Source: CAZTGZ01 sp044339595 (GTDB lineage Bacteria; Bacteroidota; Bacteroidia; NS11-12g; UBA9320). Taken from it: a DNA stretch of 10,134 nucleotides. Below the pieces are notes generated by a model. It ran no database searches. It saw nothing but the letters and a program-made list of their open reading frames with translations, and was not told the DNA's origin. The translations under genes were made by a program, and so were the position numbers. Below, piece by piece: positions 6,945 to 10,134 of the stretch. The first letter of the stretch is position 1. Every line of letters starts with the position of its first letter. The stretch lies in the NCBI GenBank assembly GCA_044339595.1, contig JBIIVF010000090.1, positions 1 through 10,134 on the forward strand, written 5' to 3'.

Positions 6945-7634
6945 ATGTCGAAAAAAATAAATATTGCCATAGACGGTCATTCATCCTGCGGTAAAGGAAC
7001 ATTGGCCAAAAATATTGCCAAAGAATTGGGATATCTCTTCATAGACAGCGGAGCTATGTATCGCTGCGTAACGCTGTATCTGCTTCGGAACAAAATTCCG
7101 TTGGAAAAAGTGAAAGAAAATCCGTCTTTATTATCTGCCATTGAAATAGAATTCATTTACGACGGTGAAATGGAATTTTATCAAACCTTTCTCAATGGCG
7201 AAAATGTGGAAGATGAAATCCGAAATATGGAGGTTTCGAATTGGGTGAGTCAGGTAAGCACCATTCGGGAGATAAGAGATTTTCTGGTTGAACAGCAACA
7301 AAAGATGGGTAAAAACAAAGGGGTGGTGATGGATGGTCGTGATATAGGCACCGTGGTATTTCCGGATGCGGAACTAAAAATTTTCATGACTGCCAGACCG
7401 GAAGTGAGGGCCAAAAGGAGGTATGACGAACTCATGGCCAAAGGCAAAGACGTGAACTACGATGAAGTTTTGATGAACATTCTCGAAAGAGACCGGATTG
7501 ATAGCAGTCGCGAAGAAAGCCCTTTAAAAAAAGCGGATGATGCGATTACTTTAGACAACACAGATATGACCCGTGAACAGCAGAGCGGTGTTGCCTTGCG
7601 CTGGGCCAAAGGGGTTATTTCCGCGTTCAGCTGA
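6945..7634 (+). CDS. cmk: (d)CMP kinase (cytidylate kinase)
   Basis: Cmk is a cytoplasmic enzyme that transfers phosphate from ATP to CMP or dCMP, recycling pyrimidine nucleotides for RNA, DNA and phospholipid synthesis. The 229-residue protein has the usual length. It shows the P-loop GHSSCGKGT (11-19), the nucleotide-binding DSGAMYR (34-40), the signature MDGRDIGTVVFPDA (129-142) and a LID-type segment RDRIDSSRE (182-190) followed by SPLKKADDAITLDNTDMT. All key residues expected of the family are present. The start at 6945 places the P-loop at the normal distance from the N-terminus. It sits 51 bases after porQ, probably co-transcribed. A TATTATTG octamer at 6926-6933 resembles TAnnTTTG but has no partner element upstream. 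The stop codon lies inside the 3' end of dxs on the opposite strand (8-bp overlap). Confidence 0.96.
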   Translation: MSKKINIAIDGHSSCGKGTLAKNIAKELGYLFIDSGAMYRCVTLYLLRNKIPLEKVKENPSLLSAIEIEFIYDGEMEFYQTFLNGENVEDEIRNMEVSNWVSQVSTIREIRDFLVEQQQKMGKNKGVVMDGRDIGTVVFPDAELKIFMTARPEVRAKRRYDELMAKGKDVNYDEVLMNILERDRIDSSREESPLKKADDAITLDNTDMTREQQSGVALRWAKGVISAFS

Positions 7635-9414
7635 TTGAATCCGCCTGGAAACGGGTTAAAATCCGCTCGACAATGGAAACTGCATCCAGTCTGTATTGAT
7701 GCATCAACTCTTCCCTGCTGCCCTGTTCAATGATCTCATTGGGAAATCCCAAAATCTCCAAATGGGTTGAAAGGTTCAAAGACGATTTGATTGCAGCCAC
7801 GGATTCTCCAAAACCTCCGTTCAAGGCGCCGTCTTCAAGGATATACACATGGCTGTGATTAGACAGCGTTTCTTCGATCAAGGTCGAATCTAAAGGTGCC
7901 AGAAAAAGTGCATTGATGACGGTACATTGAAGATCCTTTTCACGGAGCATTTCTGCGGTTTCGATCAAGGTGTTAACGGCTGTTCCCAAGCCGATAAGTG
8001 CAATTTGATTCCCACTTTGAATAACTTCGGCCTTCCCGATGGTCATCGCTTGAAAGGGTTGTTCCCATTGTTTATTGACGCCTGTTCCTCTTGGATATCG
8101 AATGGCCATCGGACCTTCTTTATGACCATAAGCCGTGAACATCATCTGCCTCAATTCTAATTCATCTTTTGGCGCTGCAATGATCAGATTTGGAATACAT
8201 TTTAAAAATGCAAGATCGTATAAACCGTGATGGGTAGGGCCGTCTTCTCCTACTACTCCTGCCCGATCGATACAGAAAATGACGGGCAAATTCTGCAAAC
8301 AAACATCGTGAATCACCTGATCATAAGCCCGTTGCAAAAAAGTTGAGTAGATATTGCAAAAAGGGCGCATTCCATCCGCAGCCAATCCGGCTGAAAAAGT
8401 AACGGCATGTTGTTCGGCTATACCGACATCAAAAACACGTTCCGGATATTTTTCCATCATTTGATTCATGCTGCAGCCGGTGGGCATAGCCGGAGTAATG
8501 CCTATCACATCGTCATAGTTGTCGGCCAGTTCAAGCAAAGTTTTACCAAACACATCCTGAAACTTGACTCCGGTACCCTTGAGGTTGAGACCGGCATCCA
8601 GTTTCACATAACTGGCTGTGGCATGCCATTTTATTTGATCTCGTTCGGCGGGTTCATAGCCTTTGCCTTTCACGGTTCTCAAGTGTACAACTCTGGGGCC
8701 GGATAGGCTTTTTTGCGACCGGAATACCTTCAACAATTCGGGAAGATCATGCCCGTCAAAAGGGCCATAATAAGGCAATCCCAAAGACCTGAATAAATTA
8801 TCATCGGCAATGCCGGCGTTTAAATCGAGTAAATGTCGATTCAAGGCTCCTTGATTGGGATCTATGCCAATGTTATTGTCATTGACTATGATGAGTATAT
8901 TGGCTTCTGAAACTCCTGCATTGTTTAAGGCTTCAAACGCTTGTCCTGCTGTGAGTGAGCCATCACCAATCACGGCGATGTGATGCCTGTTCAATTTCCG
9001 AAATCGAGCCGATTCTGCATATCCCAACAAGGCAGAAATGGAAGTGGAAGAATGGCCGGTACCGAAAGCATCGTACTCGCTTTCACTCATTTTCGGGAAT
9101 CCACTGATCCCGCCTGATCTGCGGATCGTTTTTAGTTCATCTTTACGACCGGTCAGCACTTTGTGTCCATAAGCCTGATGGCCGACATCCCAGATCAAAA
9201 TATCATTCGGTGTATTGAATACTGCATGCAAAGCCACCGTTAATTCTACTACTCCCAAATTCGCACTGAAGTGACCGCCGTGCTCCAGGATGACTTCCAT
9301 CAGATAGGAACGAAGCTCTTTGCTAACGCCTAAAAGATCCGCATCCGTAAGTACTTTCAGATCAGACGGATTCGTCATCCGGCTTAAGAATGGATATATT
9401 GACGGCTTATCCAA
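7627..9414 (-). CDS. dxs: 1-deoxy-D-xylulose-5-phosphate synthase
   Basis: Dxs is a thiamine-diphosphate enzyme that condenses pyruvate with glyceraldehyde 3-phosphate, the first step of the MEP pathway to isoprenoids and also a precursor step for thiamine and pyridoxal. The 595-residue protein shows HGGHFSANLG with catalytic His48, WDVGHQAY (75-82), GHSSTSISA (120-128), the thiamine-binding pair GDG (150-152) and NDN (178-180), FDGHD (219-223), the catalytic glutamate E334 in AEQHA, QRAYDQ (361-366), DRAG (383-386) and YPRG (440-443). Between GALNRHL (189-195) and the FRSLGLPYYGP stretch only about a dozen residues remain, where E. coli Dxs has a flexible segment of roughly 50. This accounts for the protein being shorter than the usual 620-640 residues. 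Active-site residues are intact, so it should be active. The start at 9414 overlaps the acetyltransferase stop by 8 bp, and Met13 is an alternative start. Confidence 0.97.
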   Translation of the reverse strand: MDKPSIYPFLSRMTNPSDLKVLTDADLLGVSKELRSYLMEVILEHGGHFSANLGVVELTVALHAVFNTPNDILIWDVGHQAYGHKVLTGRKDELKTIRRSGGISGFPKMSESEYDAFGTGHSSTSISALLGYAESARFRKLNRHHIAVIGDGSLTAGQAFEALNNAGVSEANILIIVNDNNIGIDPNQGALNRHLLDLNAGIADDNLFRSLGLPYYGPFDGHDLPELLKVFRSQKSLSGPRVVHLRTVKGKGYEPAERDQIKWHATASYVKLDAGLNLKGTGVKFQDVFGKTLLELADNYDDVIGITPAMPTGCSMNQMMEKYPERVFDVGIAEQHAVTFSAGLAADGMRPFCNIYSTFLQRAYDQVIHDVCLQNLPVIFCIDRAGVVGEDGPTHHGLYDLAFLKCIPNLIIAAPKDELELRQMMFTAYGHKEGPMAIRYPRGTGVNKQWEQPFQAMTIGKAEVIQSGNQIALIGLGTAVNTLIETAEMLREKDLQCTVINALFLAPLDSTLIEETLSNHSHVYILEDGALNGGFGESVAAIKSSLNLSTHLEILGFPNEIIEQGSREELMHQYRLDAVSIVERILTRFQADSIS

Positions 9415-9838
9415 AATGCTTGACCATTTTACGGTGTTCTATCCCGACTTCTTTAAAGGGATCGCCGATGATTGAGTATCCTAATTTCAGATAGAATGGG
9501 ACAGCGGTATCTCTGGCATGTAAGGTCATCAATCGAAAACCCCGTTCCATCGCGATGGTTTCACTGAACAAAACCAATGATTTCCCAAAGCCCAATTTCT
9601 GATTTTCCGGCTTTACCGCAACCTGACGCATTTTTATCTCGGTGTTTGAAATGGGCCGCAAAGACAATACCGCCATTAAGGCATCTTGCTGCCACAAGCC
9701 CACATGAATTTCAGCTGATTCTGCCGGCAATTCTTCGGGTGTAAATTCAAGTCCCAACGGCTTGCGAAGCACCTCCCTTCTCAAGGCAACTGCTTCGAGA
9801 TATTCGACGGAATTATGTTGAATAAGGGCCGTTTTCAT
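9407..9838 (-). CDS. GNAT family N-acetyltransferase
   Basis: This 143-residue protein belongs to the GNAT fold family, which transfers an acetyl group from acetyl-CoA to an amine on a small molecule or protein. It shows RREVLRKPLGL (20-30) near the N-terminus, a pattern common in one subgroup of bacterial GNATs, the motif-A strand MRQVAV (70-75) with the acetyl-CoA pyrophosphate loop QKLGFG (80-85), the LHARDTAVPFYLKLGY segment (106-121) that contains motif B, and EHRKM near the end. The whole protein is one domain of normal length. The substrate cannot be told. It is sandwiched between maeB (3 bp gap) and dxs (8-bp overlap), so it is probably expressed with both. Whether it acts on either enzyme is unknown. 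Confidence 0.88.
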   Translation of the reverse strand: MKTALIQHNSVEYLEAVALRREVLRKPLGLEFTPEELPAESAEIHVGLWQQDALMAVLSLRPISNTEIKMRQVAVKPENQKLGFGKSLVLFSETIAMERGFRLMTLHARDTAVPFYLKLGYSIIGDPFKEVGIEHRKMVKHFG

Positions 9839-9841
9839 CCA

Positions 9842-10134
9842 CTAAGACATCTGGCGTTTGCGCTGAGCATCTACTGCGGCGATATTGACCATATTTACAA
9901 TTTCTCTGACTGAACTTCCCAGTTGAAGAATATGAACTGACTTTCTGAAACCCATCAAAACCGGTCCAATGACTTCTGATGCCCCCATTTGCTGAGCAAA
10001 CTTATAAGTAATATTACCAGAAGCCAAATCCGGAAAAATAAAGGTATTGGCAGGTTGATCACCCAATTTACTGAAAGGGAAATTTTCTTGTCTTAACTCG
10101 GCATCCAACGCAAAATTAGCTTGAAGATCTCCAT
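9842..10134 (-). CDS. maeB: NADP-dependent malic enzyme, C-terminal part of the phosphotransacetylase-like domain (5' end outside window)
   Basis: The minus-strand frame is open to the window edge and ends with TAG at 9842-9844, giving the last 96 residues. Its sequence begins GDLQANFALDAEL, continues with ENFPFSKLGDQPANTFIFPDL, ASGNITYKFAQQMGA, GPVLMGFRKSVHILQLG and ends VREIVNMVNIAAVDAQ plus a short tail. These match the end of the phosphotransacetylase-like domain fused to large MaeB-type malic enzymes. That domain is catalytically inactive in known MaeB proteins and is linked to allosteric control, including by acetyl-CoA. The enzyme converts malate and NADP+ to pyruvate, CO2 and NADPH. 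A true phosphate acetyltransferase is less likely, because the ending VDAQ and the DGDLQANFAL-type stretch fit MaeB better. The malic enzyme domain itself is not in the window. Apparent starts inside this fragment, such as the TTG near 10108, are not real starts. Confidence 0.87.
   Translation of the reverse strand, partial: GDLQANFALDAELRQENFPFSKLGDQPANTFIFPDLASGNITYKFAQQMGASEVIGPVLMGFRKSVHILQLGSSVREIVNMVNIAAVDAQRKRQMS

Overview
The window looks like core chromosome from a member of the Bacteroidota. The main reasons are a PorQ-type protein of the type IX secretion system (a system largely confined to this phylum and its close relatives), a Bacteroidota-style Lon with an acidic N-terminal tail, start codons without clear Shine-Dalgarno sequences, and moderate GC content. 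I cannot place it below phylum level by eye.

Layout. Positions 1-443 hold the 3' end of a sodium:solute symporter gene. A 66-base gap with a possible stress-type promoter leads into lon (510-2990, +). lon converges on, and overlaps by 12 bp, the ferrous iron uptake pair feoA-feoB (5167-2979, -), whose two reading frames overlap by 7 bp. A 664-base stretch between feoA and porQ (5168-5831) is the only sizeable part without a convincing gene. It holds poly-T/poly-A hairpins, a near-duplicate repeat and a minus-strand frame that reads like protein but is cut by stops. Then come porQ (5832-6893, +) and cmk (6945-7634, +), probably one transcript. cmk converges on, and overlaps by 8 bp, a minus-strand operon that reads, in order of transcription, maeB (3' end only, cut by the window edge), a GNAT acetyltransferase and dxs (10134-7627). 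Its genes are separated by 3 bp and then overlap by 8 bp.

How the genes relate. FeoA and FeoB import Fe(II). Lon degrades damaged and regulatory proteins. PorQ is an outer-membrane part of the type IX secretion apparatus, and Cmk phosphorylates CMP/dCMP. MaeB makes pyruvate and NADPH from malate, and Dxs uses pyruvate in the first step of the MEP isoprenoid pathway. Their tight spacing suggests coupled expression, and the metabolic link is my inference.

I found no phage, CRISPR array, insertion sequence, tRNA or rRNA, and no convincing new system. The points most worth a second look are the composition of the feoA-porQ intergenic region, a Dxs that lacks most of a usual internal loop segment, a changed G4 motif in FeoB, and a possible ECF-sigma-type promoter before lon.
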